DNA from: a virus
Length of the DNA stretch: 36,628 bases
IMG/VR virus record: IMGVR_UViG_3300030117_006907
Location: 1-36,628 of that record
Direction: 5' to 3' (one strand)
The translations under genes and the position numbers were made by a program. The first letter of the stretch is position 1. Every line of letters starts with the position of its first letter. The notes beneath the pieces were generated by a model. That model ran no database searches, was not told the origin of the DNA, and saw nothing but the letters and a program-made list of their open reading frames with translations. Below are positions 25,789 through 34,343 of the stretch, in pieces.

Positions 25789-26157
25789 TTACTCACCTTG
25801 ATTCACTCGGCGTCCAAATGTTCCTGTGTGTGGTCGCATAGCAGAATTGTGCCGACCGGAGGAAATGAAGCCCGGAAGCGTTTGACCGGACACAACACCC
25901 GAAGGTGATACAGAAGCGTCTTGGAATTTCATTACAGCAGCGTTACCGGCGAAATTTTCTTCAGGAACGTAGTTGTTACCCTTTTGAACAGCCGCGTGAA
26001 TATCATCGGATAGATAATCTGCGAACTTTCTAATTTCTGACAAATGTGTTTGTGCTGAAGTAGCATCACCATCTGCAAGAGCCTTGTTAAAAGCCTCTGT
26101 GTGTTGTTGCAATTTCCGCGCCATCGGGTCCATTTTCTTCAAATCCATACTGAACAC
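25789..26157 (-). CDS. Small helical protein downstream of the portal gene
   Basis: This is a roughly 120-residue protein of unknown family. Translation may begin at GTG 26157 or, more likely by its first residues (MDLKKMDPMARKLQQ), at ATG 26148; AAGGGG lies upstream of both. Residues 1-65 are helical and charged (HTEAFNKALADGDATSAQTH, LSEIRKFADYLSDDIHAAVQ). The second half (NNYVPEENFAGNAAVMKFQD onward) is Gly/Ser/Pro-rich and basic, ending GTFGRRVNQGE. The gene is 34 bases from the portal stop and nearly abuts the next gene. A minor head or portal-associated role is only positional. Confidence 0.6.
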   Translation of the reverse strand: MFSMDLKKMDPMARKLQQHTEAFNKALADGDATSAQTHLSEIRKFADYLSDDIHAAVQKGNNYVPEENFAGNAAVMKFQDASVSPSGVVSGQTLPGFISSGRHNSAMRPHTGTFGRRVNQGE

Positions 26158-26191
26158 TACCCCTTCGCACGGTACACTTGTTTATGAGGGT

Positions 26192-27979
26192 TTAGGCCCC
26201 TCTTGGCCTCCGAGCATCCATTAATGCTTGTTGATTACGCATTCCTTGAGTGGGTGGTAATCCTCTTTGTTGCACCGATGTGACAGGTGAACCAGCGCCC
26301 GGTGAACCTCTTTGTTGTGGTCGCGCTGGACTTCTCGGAGTGCGTATACCCATACCTTCACCACCCGGTTGCGAAGGTGGCATCATTGGTCTTTGACCGA
26401 TACCCGGTTGAGGCGGCATCATCGGCATACCCGGTGGCATAGCCCTTGGCATTTGTCCACCCATAGCACCCGGTGGCATACCCGGTGGCATCATTGGGGG
26501 AGCGCCTCCGGGTGGCATACCTCCGGGGGGTGGGGCGCCACCCGGCTGCGCGGGGGTTTCAGGAGGTGGTTGAGTGTAAGTAAAGCGAATGTCACGGTCA
26601 CCTTGTTCTAACAATTCAGGTTTGTAACCCAACATCATCATTCGTTGTGCTAAATTAACTTCCATCTCATCACGGCGTAGTCGTGTAATTTCATCTTCTT
26701 CTTCATTCGGATAGAGAGTTAATTTCCAATCTGTAATGCCCATATTTTTCAGTAGCCTTGGGAATAACAATTGTGTGTAGACTTTTTGCCCAAATTCTAC
26801 AGCACGATTGGTTACAAGAATTTGAAGTCCTTCGTTATTCAAACCACCGGACTTACCATTGTCAACCATAAAAATACTCGATACACCAAAGAAGGCTGCG
26901 ATACGATTACGTATTTCATCACGCACAGCAATATACTGCATCTCTTCTAATGTGTCCATGAACTTAACCCAATTCACACCACCTCTACCACTACTCGACT
27001 CAATACCGACTTTGGGTATGTAGTGTGGGTCACGTTCCATTTTCTCATCAACAGATTTCCAAAATGATTTCATTGATTCCAAGTTGTCTGTTGTAACTGA
27101 AATAATACCCTTTGGTGAACGTCGTTTTTGGTATGCTGTATACATGTAATTGTCCATTGCTGTCAACGTCATGGCTTGTCGCCACATTGTGTTCACAGGT
27201 GATGTACCATACAATTTCGATGGTTGATACTTACTAATGTGTATTACTTCATCCTTAACGTAGTATTGTGTTTTACCACTACCTGCCATATTGACGTAAT
27301 GGACTTCATGCATTTTACTACCACAAATTTCACAATTTCCTTCTTGACCGGGACTGTGTACTTGGTCACGGTGAACTAAACATGTTTTATATCGCCCACC
27401 ACGTACTCCACGTTTATCCGCTACAATACGCATAAACACAGGGTCACCACGAACAATGTCTTTGATACGATAAAATGACACTTCATTTGTTTCAGGGTCA
27501 ATGTAGTATTCTTTGACTAAAACAAGGAATGCGTCATCAACAATTTCCAAGTCTCTTTCAATTTCATGAATGACTTGCAAGAATGTTTGTTCCATACTAT
27601 TTTCTTGTTTGAGTAACCACTTTGCATATGTGGTTTGGTCGGAGTCAGGTTTACGTGTTTCACCACCACACGAAGGACATTCTTGTACTTCATGTTGGAA
27701 TTCTTCATCACATTCTACACATTTACTTTCAAATTTCTTTTCCCAATAATACCCACGACGGAAAATTTCTTGTCCAAGTTTTGATATTACAGTACGAAGA
27801 ATTAGATTTTCTTTTGACACCGCATACAATGCAGGGATAGTAATACCCTGCGCCATAATGGGTTCTTGTATACCACTTGACCAAAGTGGCATTGTTGGTG
27901 TAGGTGTTTGACGCCTCTTGAATGGATTTCTCAAAGCCGAAAGGAAACGTGAAATTCGACCTTCTTCTTCATCAGCCAT
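26192..27979 (-). CDS. Portal protein with zinc-binding insertions and a Pro/Gly/Met-rich tail (595 aa)
   Basis: The portal forms the dodecameric DNA gate between head and tail. Family features include the N-terminal ALYAVSKENLILRTVISKLG and RRGYYWEKKF, a clip/stem region, IRNRIAAFFGVSSIFMVDNG, and the long helix after TLYPNEEEDEITRLRRDEME. Two unusual insertions could bind zinc: C87xxC90 with C101xxC104, and C200xxH203 with C216xxC219. After residue 470 the tail is low complexity (PPGGMPPGG, PPGMPPG and QQRG units), likely disordered. GGAGGGA precedes ATG 27979, two bases from the upstream stop. The LAGLIDADG fusion gene and terminase lie upstream, as in standard packaging modules. Confidence 0.85.
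   Translation of the reverse strand: MADEEEGRISRFLSALRNPFKRRQTPTPTMPLWSSGIQEPIMAQGITIPALYAVSKENLILRTVISKLGQEIFRRGYYWEKKFESKCVECDEEFQHEVQECPSCGGETRKPDSDQTTYAKWLLKQENSMEQTFLQVIHEIERDLEIVDDAFLVLVKEYYIDPETNEVSFYRIKDIVRGDPVFMRIVADKRGVRGGRYKTCLVHRDQVHSPGQEGNCEICGSKMHEVHYVNMAGSGKTQYYVKDEVIHISKYQPSKLYGTSPVNTMWRQAMTLTAMDNYMYTAYQKRRSPKGIISVTTDNLESMKSFWKSVDEKMERDPHYIPKVGIESSSGRGGVNWVKFMDTLEEMQYIAVRDEIRNRIAAFFGVSSIFMVDNGKSGGLNNEGLQILVTNRAVEFGQKVYTQLLFPRLLKNMGITDWKLTLYPNEEEDEITRLRRDEMEVNLAQRMMMLGYKPELLEQGDRDIRFTYTQPPPETPAQPGGAPPPGGMPPGGAPPMMPPGMPPGAMGGQMPRAMPPGMPMMPPQPGIGQRPMMPPSQPGGEGMGIRTPRSPARPQQRGSPGAGSPVTSVQQRGLPPTQGMRNQQALMDARRPRGA
26195..26548 (-). repeat. Low-complexity Pro/Gly/Met-rich coding repeat of the portal C-terminus
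   Basis: Several imperfect units (PPGGMPPGG, PPGMPPG, MPPGMPMMPPQPG) repeat here, and the DNA is clearly more GC-rich than its surroundings. The boundaries are approximate. It is probably a flexible tail of the portal; copy number may vary between relatives. Confidence 0.65.
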
Positions 27980-27980
27980 T

Positions 27981-29300
27981 CTACAATCCCTCCGCGTACT
28001 TTGTCAAATCTTCGGCCCCAATGCCCCAATCTTGTAATAGCGCAGATGCTTTTCTCTTATCATCTTTCCAATTTTCATAAGTGACCAAACGCTTCAACTC
28101 ACTTTTTCTTGCAATATCTGTATTATCAATATATTCTAACACCGCTTTTGCTTGCAATCCTTTCATTTTCAAATGTGGTAAAATACCTTTCAAGAGTTTT
28201 TGTATATCGGCTTTTGAGTTAAACATTAAACGATGTGTGGTACGATTACTTTTCTTACTGATTCTTTGGTCAAGAGCAAGGTTACCACACCCAAGGGCTT
28301 TGTGCATTTGTTCACAATGTGTTCGGCCTCGTGTACCTGTGGCTACAAATGATGCCCGTGGCTCTCCACGTTCAGTGATGAAAATACTCCCATCAGCGTC
28401 AAGGAATCCCGCTGCATATGACCAAACATCTTTGATAATCAATCCCGTATGGTCCATTTTTACAAATGTCCCTCTTTGCGCTCCTTTGTAAATATCTAAT
28501 TCTTCACCATACATTTTCAGAAGTTTACTCATAGACGCAGGTGTAATCTCTTCTTTTTGAGTATTTTTCAATACACCTGCCTCAAGTCCATTTTCTACAA
28601 TTCTTCGACTCGACAATGGACCTTTTGTTTGCAATTCACTCGCAGCAAATTCTAATGCATTCTGTTGATGTTTAGCCAAATTATCTGTTTGCCTAAGTGT
28701 TGTGCGCCACATTTTCTTGGCTGTGCTACGGTCTGACATTGCTGTGGCCCATGCTTGTTCTTCTTCAGGACCCCATGCACTTTCATGTGTGTCAAGTTGT
28801 TTTAACGTGGATTCTGCTTTTTCATACATTTCACATGCCTGTATGAGTGATGAAGAACGTGTTTCTCCAAATTTACGTAACGATTTCAAATTGGTGTCTG
28901 ACAATCCGAGATTACGAATAGCATAATCATGTTCGTCAGACCATGACAATGATTTGATAGTGGCTTGTGTTTCCAACGCTTTGAGAGTACGTATGTCTTC
29001 AATCATCCCATCAATTTCATCTGTTTGAGATTTGTCATGTCGTCGCATTTTACGAAGCGAACGTATCAAATCATCAGCAGAACGACCGATTGAACTTTCT
29101 AACCATCCATCACCATTCGGTGGAAAACTAAATGACTTGTAAACATTTGATGTTGAAAGAGATGATTTGGTTTCCATAGGCATATCTTCAGATGAAAAAT
29201 TAGGATGTTGCGAAAGTGCCGTAAGTACGCTTTTGGTCATAATATCGTCAACCTCTACAGGTATGTCGTACTCATCACCAATCAAAGCAGACCCCCACAT
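27981..29300 (-). CDS. Helical structural-locus protein with C-terminal LAGLIDADG endonuclease-like domain
   Basis: ATG 29300 follows GGGTGGT; TTG 29312, with GATGAGGA upstream, would add four residues. The first 280 residues are helical and charged with no known family, and include KSLSWSDEHDYAIRNLGLSD, which matches the SW-x-x-x-H motif of the protease tail. Residues about 295-400 form a single LAGLIDADG unit: SYAAGFLDADGSIFITERG, with the catalytic Asp (about D303 in this numbering) present, then ASFVATGTRGRTHCEQMHKA, and IQKLLKGILPHLKMKGLQAK. A single motif implies a homodimer if it acts as an endonuclease. It is not inside an intein: no splice motifs are seen and both terminase and portal are intact. 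The gene lies between terminase and portal, an unusual location for such a fusion. Either a mobile domain was captured, or it is a domesticated DNA-binding module. Confidence 0.75.
   Translation of the reverse strand: MWGSALIGDEYDIPVEVDDIMTKSVLTALSQHPNFSSEDMPMETKSSLSTSNVYKSFSFPPNGDGWLESSIGRSADDLIRSLRKMRRHDKSQTDEIDGMIEDIRTLKALETQATIKSLSWSDEHDYAIRNLGLSDTNLKSLRKFGETRSSSLIQACEMYEKAESTLKQLDTHESAWGPEEEQAWATAMSDRSTAKKMWRTTLRQTDNLAKHQQNALEFAASELQTKGPLSSRRIVENGLEAGVLKNTQKEEITPASMSKLLKMYGEELDIYKGAQRGTFVKMDHTGLIIKDVWSYAAGFLDADGSIFITERGEPRASFVATGTRGRTHCEQMHKALGCGNLALDQRISKKSNRTTHRLMFNSKADIQKLLKGILPHLKMKGLQAKAVLEYIDNTDIARKSELKRLVTYENWKDDKRKASALLQDWGIGAEDLTKYAEGL
28113..28430 (-). other. LAGLIDADG homing endonuclease-like domain region
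   Basis: The region encodes AAGFLDADGSIFI, with the acidic catalytic position intact, and the following alpha-beta-beta-alpha pattern ending near GLQAKAVLEYIDNT. A single copy of the motif is present. Confidence 0.75.
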
Positions 29301-29331
29301 ATGACCACCCAAGTGTCCTCATCTTATAGGG

Positions 29332-29472
29332 TTAGTCCCTGACCAAAAATTCCCATGCTTTTTTCATTGCTTTTTTGTCAGGCTTCATTGTATCTTCAGG
29401 CTTTTTTGGAGCATGAGGTGTAACCGCAATTACAATTGCCACGCCTTTCTTTTTCTTCTTGTTATCTTTCAT
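29332..29472 (-). CDS. Tiny basic protein between terminase and the LAGLIDADG fusion gene (46 aa)
   Basis: The ATG at 29472 overlaps the terminase stop as ATGA, and GGATGATACC precedes it. The product begins with a Lys-rich run (KDNKKKKKG), then a short hydrophobic strand VAIVIAVTP, then PKKPEDTMKPDKKAMKKAWE, ending FLVRD. The end resembles the MxxAWxxLLK pattern found twice in the 34340-35920 product. It fills the gap between the two larger genes with almost no spacing. Small basic proteins after a terminase gene are common in tailed phages, but no function can be given. Confidence 0.6.
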   Translation of the reverse strand: MKDNKKKKKGVAIVIAVTPHAPKKPEDTMKPDKKAMKKAWEFLVRD

Positions 29473-30968
29473 GGTATCATCCATCCATCGTTAGTTGATT
29501 TTTTCTTACCACCGGCAAACCAATTGTCAAATCCGGGGAGGTAGTCATCAAGTAGCATCACGCTTCCCTTGAATTCCTTTGTAGCCCAATTTGCCAAAGC
29601 AAGGGCCATAGCCAAGTCGTCATGCACACCAACGGACTCAAGCCGCCCATTTTTCTGCATTCCGAATCGTGTGAGTTCTTCTTCCAACTTGTGTGTAAAC
29701 TTCTTGCTACGCTCATCACCATAGGGGGTTTTGATTTGACCTTGCTCAAATGCCAATAGAAGTGACATGAACAAACTTTCCTTTTTTGTGCGCGTGGTCA
29801 TGAAAGTGCGAATTGGAATATCTTCACGAAGTTCTTTCAATTCAGCCTCAAACATTCTTTGAAAATTGTTACCTTCAAGTTCGATAAGGTCAGGTTGAAA
29901 ACGACTATTGAGAAGAACCATCTGTCGCTTTTGTGCCATAGAGTTCATTCCTTTTTCGTGAACAACATTGACAATCTGTTTGATGTTTGCTTCACCCGGC
30001 GGCAACCGCATTGTCATCATCGCTGTATAGTCAGCATTTTTGTCAGAAGCAATTGCAGGGTCCCAACCAATAAAGTGTTGACCAAATACACCTGAACGCT
30101 CGCCTTCTTCATTGTAATCTGATTCGGCTTTATCGAGCAATACCAATTCAGGGTCACGCGCAGTTTCAAGAAGTGCCATCGGGAACATACTCGCTACATC
30201 GTGAATCGGCTCACACAAATACTCACGAGTAAATTGCATGGCTGGCATCGACATACGACGTTGTTCCAATGCTTCTATATCCCAACGTTCAGGCCAAAGC
30301 GGTTCTCCTTCTTTGTTAATCGCGGGATATGTTTCAACAGTGTACATGTCTTTCTGTTCCAATTCAGCATACAAGTCATTGTAACTAAACGGTGTACCGA
30401 CCATCATCAAACGGGCTGTGTGGTGAAGTACAGGAAGAAGAACAGCATAGAACCAATCAGCGGCTTTCTGAAGTTCACTACCTGTGGTTCCCCAAAGAAT
30501 ATCGTCACAGACTACAACATCGGGGTGGAAACCACGTGTTGCACCACCGACCGACTTTGCCATCATACGAGAACCATTGGTAAAATCAAAATATGATTTT
30601 GCCCAAGGACGACCTTCAGGTTTCAAGTGATGCAAACACTCGGTGTTTTCGATGATATTCCGAATCATTCTCATGTGTTCAAGCGTCTGTTCCAAAGAAT
30701 GTGAAAAAATCATAATGTGTGTATTGGGATTAAATGCTGCAATCCACAAAGCATAGGACATGAAGAATACAGATTTACCGTGGTCACGACTCGCTTTAAC
30801 ACAATAGTATCGGTTTTCTTCCAATCCTTTTTTCCACATCTCATGGTGATTGTTGAAATGTACATCATAACCGAGGTCAGCAACTTCACTGAAAAAATAC
30901 TTGAAAGACTTCGCAGACATTTTACGGTCCATCTCAAGGATGAACTGTTGCATATCTCCGTCTGTCAT
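29469..30968 (-). CDS. terL: Terminase large subunit (TerL), ATPase plus nuclease (499 aa)
   Basis: TerL translocates DNA into the prohead and cuts it. The ATPase part has a Walker A-like ASRDHGKS (about 59-66), a Walker B VVVCDDI (about 151-157) and a coupling motif GTPF (about 191-194). The RNase H-like nuclease has D303 in GWDPA, an acidic residue in LIELEGNNFQ (about E363) and the final Asp pair in VGVHDDLAMALALA. GAGATGATAC precedes ATG 30968. The length is normal for the family and the ORF carries no intein or gap. It is followed by a tiny ORF, the LAGLIDADG fusion protein and the portal. A small terminase subunit was not identified in this window. Confidence 0.93.
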   Translation of the reverse strand: MTDGDMQQFILEMDRKMSAKSFKYFFSEVADLGYDVHFNNHHEMWKKGLEENRYYCVKASRDHGKSVFFMSYALWIAAFNPNTHIMIFSHSLEQTLEHMRMIRNIIENTECLHHLKPEGRPWAKSYFDFTNGSRMMAKSVGGATRGFHPDVVVCDDILWGTTGSELQKAADWFYAVLLPVLHHTARLMMVGTPFSYNDLYAELEQKDMYTVETYPAINKEGEPLWPERWDIEALEQRRMSMPAMQFTREYLCEPIHDVASMFPMALLETARDPELVLLDKAESDYNEEGERSGVFGQHFIGWDPAIASDKNADYTAMMTMRLPPGEANIKQIVNVVHEKGMNSMAQKRQMVLLNSRFQPDLIELEGNNFQRMFEAELKELREDIPIRTFMTTRTKKESLFMSLLLAFEQGQIKTPYGDERSKKFTHKLEEELTRFGMQKNGRLESVGVHDDLAMALALANWATKEFKGSVMLLDDYLPGFDNWFAGGKKKSTNDGWMIP

Positions 30969-30972
30969 TGTA

Positions 30973-32142
30973 TCATCTCATTTTCAAGAACACTTGCGAA
31001 GCAAAATGCCCCACTTCGTGTGGTGTCATATCTTTGAGTACGTCACTGTAAACATTCATGAAAGCAGACACGAATGATTTGTCAAAAATATCTCTCGCTT
31101 TTCTTCTCTTTGAAAATTTAGGGTCAACAGGTATTTCTGAAGCCGGTCCAAATGTAATTTCATTTGTTATTGGGTCTTGATACGAGTCATCTATTCCAAG
31201 AACATTGGCTTTTTCTTGAACTGCTGCCGCTGCTTGTTCCGGTGAAAATACCATACCCGGTGGTAATTCTTCACTATACTTCCCTAAAGTTCTCCGTGCT
31301 TCTTTAACAGGTTGTGGAGCAAAAATTCGATTCATTTCTTCATCAGAAATCGGTCCATCGGGATATGACGGATATGACGGTGGTGTAGATTGATTACTAA
31401 ATCTTTGGTCGTATAATGTTGTAAACCCTGCTTTGGCTGCTGCGGCTGCTTGTTCCGGTGTAAGAGTGGATGATGGTGGTGTAGATGTAACGGGTAAAAC
31501 AGGTGCTGGCGTTGCAGGTGAAGGTGCCGCTGCCGCTGGTGCTGCTGGTGCAGAGGCTACAGGTGCAGCGGGTTGTGGTGGTGGAGTTGTAGCCTGTCCT
31601 CCTTGTACAGCAGTTTGTAAAATATTATCATGATTTACGGGTGTAGCCGATGCTGCTGCTTGAGCGGCGTTAGAGGCTTCAGGTGTTAAATTAGGATGAG
31701 AGTCTTCTTGCACCACCTTCTCTTCAACTTGTTCTTCTGCATCTTTTGGGTCAGCAGCAGCGTATGGATTTAATGACCCTGAAGGGTCTAATGTAGCGTA
31801 TGTTGCACCTGCTGTAACAGGTGTGCTAATCACACTTCCTAAACTACCACTTCTACTTGCACTTGCCAAATTATCTGCTGCGGATAATCCAGCACCTAAT
31901 GCTGCTAAACCTTTACCAGCAACACTTGCAAGCGCTCTTGTTTTTGGCATTGCTCCCCGTTCTACAGGACCACCGGGTGCATCAGGTGCAAATTTACCTG
32001 TACCTCTAAATTGATGGTATAAATCTTCTATAGTGGGTCTTTTCCCCGATGGCACCATTACTTGTAAAGGCGACGAACCACCACCGGGCGTAACACCAAT
32101 TTCTGCACCCTCTTGTTTTAGTACGGCAACAGGCTTCTTCAT
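30973..32142 (-). CDS. Ala/Pro-rich protein of unknown function upstream of terminase
   Basis: ATG 32142 overlaps the previous stop (TGATG), with GGAGTTGAAG upstream; GTG 32145 is the alternative. The N-terminus (MKKPVAVLKQEGAEIGVTPG) leads to a small hydrophobic Ala/Gly region near residues 70-90 (VAGKGLAALGAGLSAADNLA), then a long Ala/Pro/Thr-rich linker (residues 150-240). An acidic/helical C-terminus ends in MTPHEVGHFASQVFLKMR. The unit SPEQAAAA (or TPEQAAAA) occurs twice, near residues 230 and 305. The mix of a hydrophobic patch and long disordered linker is seen in some injected or internal virion proteins, but no family can be named. Confidence 0.6.
   Translation of the reverse strand: MKKPVAVLKQEGAEIGVTPGGGSSPLQVMVPSGKRPTIEDLYHQFRGTGKFAPDAPGGPVERGAMPKTRALASVAGKGLAALGAGLSAADNLASASRSGSLGSVISTPVTAGATYATLDPSGSLNPYAAADPKDAEEQVEEKVVQEDSHPNLTPEASNAAQAAASATPVNHDNILQTAVQGGQATTPPPQPAAPVASAPAAPAAAAPSPATPAPVLPVTSTPPSSTLTPEQAAAAAKAGFTTLYDQRFSNQSTPPSYPSYPDGPISDEEMNRIFAPQPVKEARRTLGKYSEELPPGMVFSPEQAAAAVQEKANVLGIDDSYQDPITNEITFGPASEIPVDPKFSKRRKARDIFDKSFVSAFMNVYSDVLKDMTPHEVGHFASQVFLKMR
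31221..31462 (-). repeat. Two copies of an Ala-rich PEQAAAA coding unit
   Basis: The plus strand has nearly identical stretches around 31221-31246 and 31437-31462 (both containing gctgcttgttccggtg). They encode SPEQAAAAV and TPEQAAAAA in the product ending at 30973, separated by about 70 residues. Confidence 0.6.
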
Positions 32143-34343
32143 CACACTTCAACTCCTGAATTAATCTTGATTACCTTGACAACATTTGGTTCTACATTGT
32201 ATGTTTTTGCAATACGAAACCAATCACCCGTTGAATGTGAAATCGAATGTACGTCCTCACGTGTTAGATTCAAATGTTTCGCTAACAATCGAGAATCACG
32301 AAAATGTGGTTTTTGATGTTTTAAAATTGAAACATCACTCTTTGCATCGGCCATTTGCAATCTTTCCAATTGTTTCAATACTCTTTCCATAATGGGTAAA
32401 TGTGAATCTTCAGAACGCATAAATTGCTCTAAGAGAGTTTGTTGTGGGTCACCGAAGATTCTTTGGAAATCTTGTGGCGACCTGTCACGTGGTAATCTCA
32501 CATTCGCTGCTTGCATATATTCTTGCAATTGTGCAGGTGAAAACTGACTAACAGCCTCTCTTGCTTGTGTTAATTGTGGTGGTAAGGAGCGGGGTGCCAC
32601 GGCTACGGGGAGTGCCGGACGCTGTGAAGGGCGCCTGTCTGACGGAGGTGAGGATATGCCTCTTGGAGAGGTGGTTTCCGCAGCCGTGACTCTTTGTGGT
32701 GGTGGTAATTGCTCTTCTACAGGAACAGCATCGGGTTGTGCAATTGCATCTCTACCGGGTCTTACGCCCATAGCAGTAGTTTCTGATGGTGTTGTTGGTG
32801 CATAATCTTCTACTCGATGTGTGTATGCATCCATGTGAGGGTCTAAACCCTCACTTACAAGAATACCCGTTTCCCGGTCAACTTGTGGGAAATTACCGAT
32901 TCTTGCACTCATCATAGGATTTTCAGGAATATCACCAAGTTCTCTTTGCACCTCATGTCCACGTGCTGATGCTTGATGATTCGCCAAACCTTCAATGATA
33001 GTTTTGTATCTGTCTGCTGCCGCGTGAGCCATAGGTGAATCAGTCAAACCAAGTAATTTCATTTCATCAGGTGTAATTTCATGTGCGCTTAGAAAACTTT
33101 GCCCATCTTCAGTCTTACCTGATTTACGAGCCAAAGCCATCAATCGTGCAGCAGATGTGTGTGTCCCTGCTCCACCGCCACTTGAACCACTTGTCAAATA
33201 CTGTGCTTGTTGGTCGAGTGTCAAACCATCTTCACCCATACCGTATTGGTCTGTAAAATGATTCATCAATTTCTTCATATCGCCTTGGCCTGAACGACCA
33301 AACAAAAACATCAATGATGGTGCTTTTGCAATATCATTGACAAGTTCTTCACGAAGGCCGGGATTTTGCAATGCTTCTCTCATACCAACTTGAACTAAAT
33401 CAGGTTGTAATACAGACCCACGATTAATTTGAATTGGTACATCAGGTATATGTTCAATCCCTTGCTGCAACGCTTCTTCGATATATCGGTGCGCTGCTCT
33501 TTTCAATGCAATGGGTGGTTTGCCACGTTTTCCAAGTTTTGGATAATGCATGACTTGTGGTAGATGATGTGCAACTTCCCATGAGTGTACAGATTCCATA
33601 TCGGGGAAATACCCTTCAGGGGCAAACCTTCGATACTTGTCAGGAATTTCTGCTGAAGGGTGGTCTTCAGAAGTACCGTAGGTATTGGGCGCAAGGTCAT
33701 GAGCATACACATACGGGTATTTTGTAAACGACATTGATTTAACATCAGCAGCATCAAACCCCATGATATTTGTCAATACATTGTATAATTCTGAATGTAT
33801 GGGCATATACGCTGATTCAATGAATTTACCCATAGGCGCTGTATCAGGATTTTTGTTGTGTAAGTGAGTAATAAGTGTGCCATTATTGGTTCTTGTAGGT
33901 ACTTCACCACCTACTGCTCTTTGAAGTGGACCTACACGAATTTTTCTCCATGCATTACTGTCAGCAGGTGGTAAACCATGATTATCTGTCATCGAATGAT
34001 TTTCATTAAAATCACGTATGGCTTTGTCAACTACGGCTTTTGGATTTGTTGGGTCACCTTTTTGCGCCAAAAAATGTCCAATACGATTGACAACTGCATC
34101 AATACCGTGTCGAAATTCACCTCTTGGTGTAACGTATACTTGTTCACCATGTGGCCCTATAGTGAATTGACCTTCATCATGATTACCAGCACCGTCATGT
34201 GCAAACGCGGGTATATCGGATTCTTCAGGCGCACGAAAATGTTGTGCAGGTGGATTACGCAAAAACGCCGGTCCACTTGGATGATAGGTGTAAACACCAT
34301 GACCTTTCAAAAGCGTCATTGGATGTAAGACGTTAATCATCAT
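32142..34343 (-). CDS. Large unrecognised protein of the packaging-side block (733 aa)
   Basis: I recognise no family. The N-terminal third is His/Pro-rich (KGHGVYTYHPSGPAFL, AHDGAGNHDEGQF, HGEQVYVTPRGEFRHG), like the N-terminal part of the 1,953-residue protein, and the two may be related. The middle is helical, and a Gly/Ser stretch SGSSGGGAG marks a linker near residue 390. Residues 510-600 are Pro/Arg/Ser-rich. The C-terminus, with LNLTREDVHSISHSTGDWF and RIAKTYNVEPNVVKVI, resembles a helix-turn-helix, which is tentative. The starts ATG 34343 and ATG 34340 are adjacent and overlap the upstream stop. Co-transcription with portal and terminase suggests a virion role. Confidence 0.65.
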   Translation of the reverse strand: MMINVLHPMTLLKGHGVYTYHPSGPAFLRNPPAQHFRAPEESDIPAFAHDGAGNHDEGQFTIGPHGEQVYVTPRGEFRHGIDAVVNRIGHFLAQKGDPTNPKAVVDKAIRDFNENHSMTDNHGLPPADSNAWRKIRVGPLQRAVGGEVPTRTNNGTLITHLHNKNPDTAPMGKFIESAYMPIHSELYNVLTNIMGFDAADVKSMSFTKYPYVYAHDLAPNTYGTSEDHPSAEIPDKYRRFAPEGYFPDMESVHSWEVAHHLPQVMHYPKLGKRGKPPIALKRAAHRYIEEALQQGIEHIPDVPIQINRGSVLQPDLVQVGMREALQNPGLREELVNDIAKAPSLMFLFGRSGQGDMKKLMNHFTDQYGMGEDGLTLDQQAQYLTSGSSGGGAGTHTSAARLMALARKSGKTEDGQSFLSAHEITPDEMKLLGLTDSPMAHAAADRYKTIIEGLANHQASARGHEVQRELGDIPENPMMSARIGNFPQVDRETGILVSEGLDPHMDAYTHRVEDYAPTTPSETTAMGVRPGRDAIAQPDAVPVEEQLPPPQRVTAAETTSPRGISSPPSDRRPSQRPALPVAVAPRSLPPQLTQAREAVSQFSPAQLQEYMQAANVRLPRDRSPQDFQRIFGDPQQTLLEQFMRSEDSHLPIMERVLKQLERLQMADAKSDVSILKHQKPHFRDSRLLAKHLNLTREDVHSISHSTGDWFRIAKTYNVEPNVVKVIKINSGVEV

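Noticed and set aside
26195-26548. Collagen-like or CRISPR-like repeat
   Set aside because: The units are uneven, coding and lack regular Gly-X-Y spacing or spacer structure; it is a low-complexity protein tail.
27981-30968. Intein or intron-borne endonuclease in the terminase or portal
   Set aside because: Both genes are complete, and the LAGLIDADG region sits in its own ORF with no splice-junction residues.
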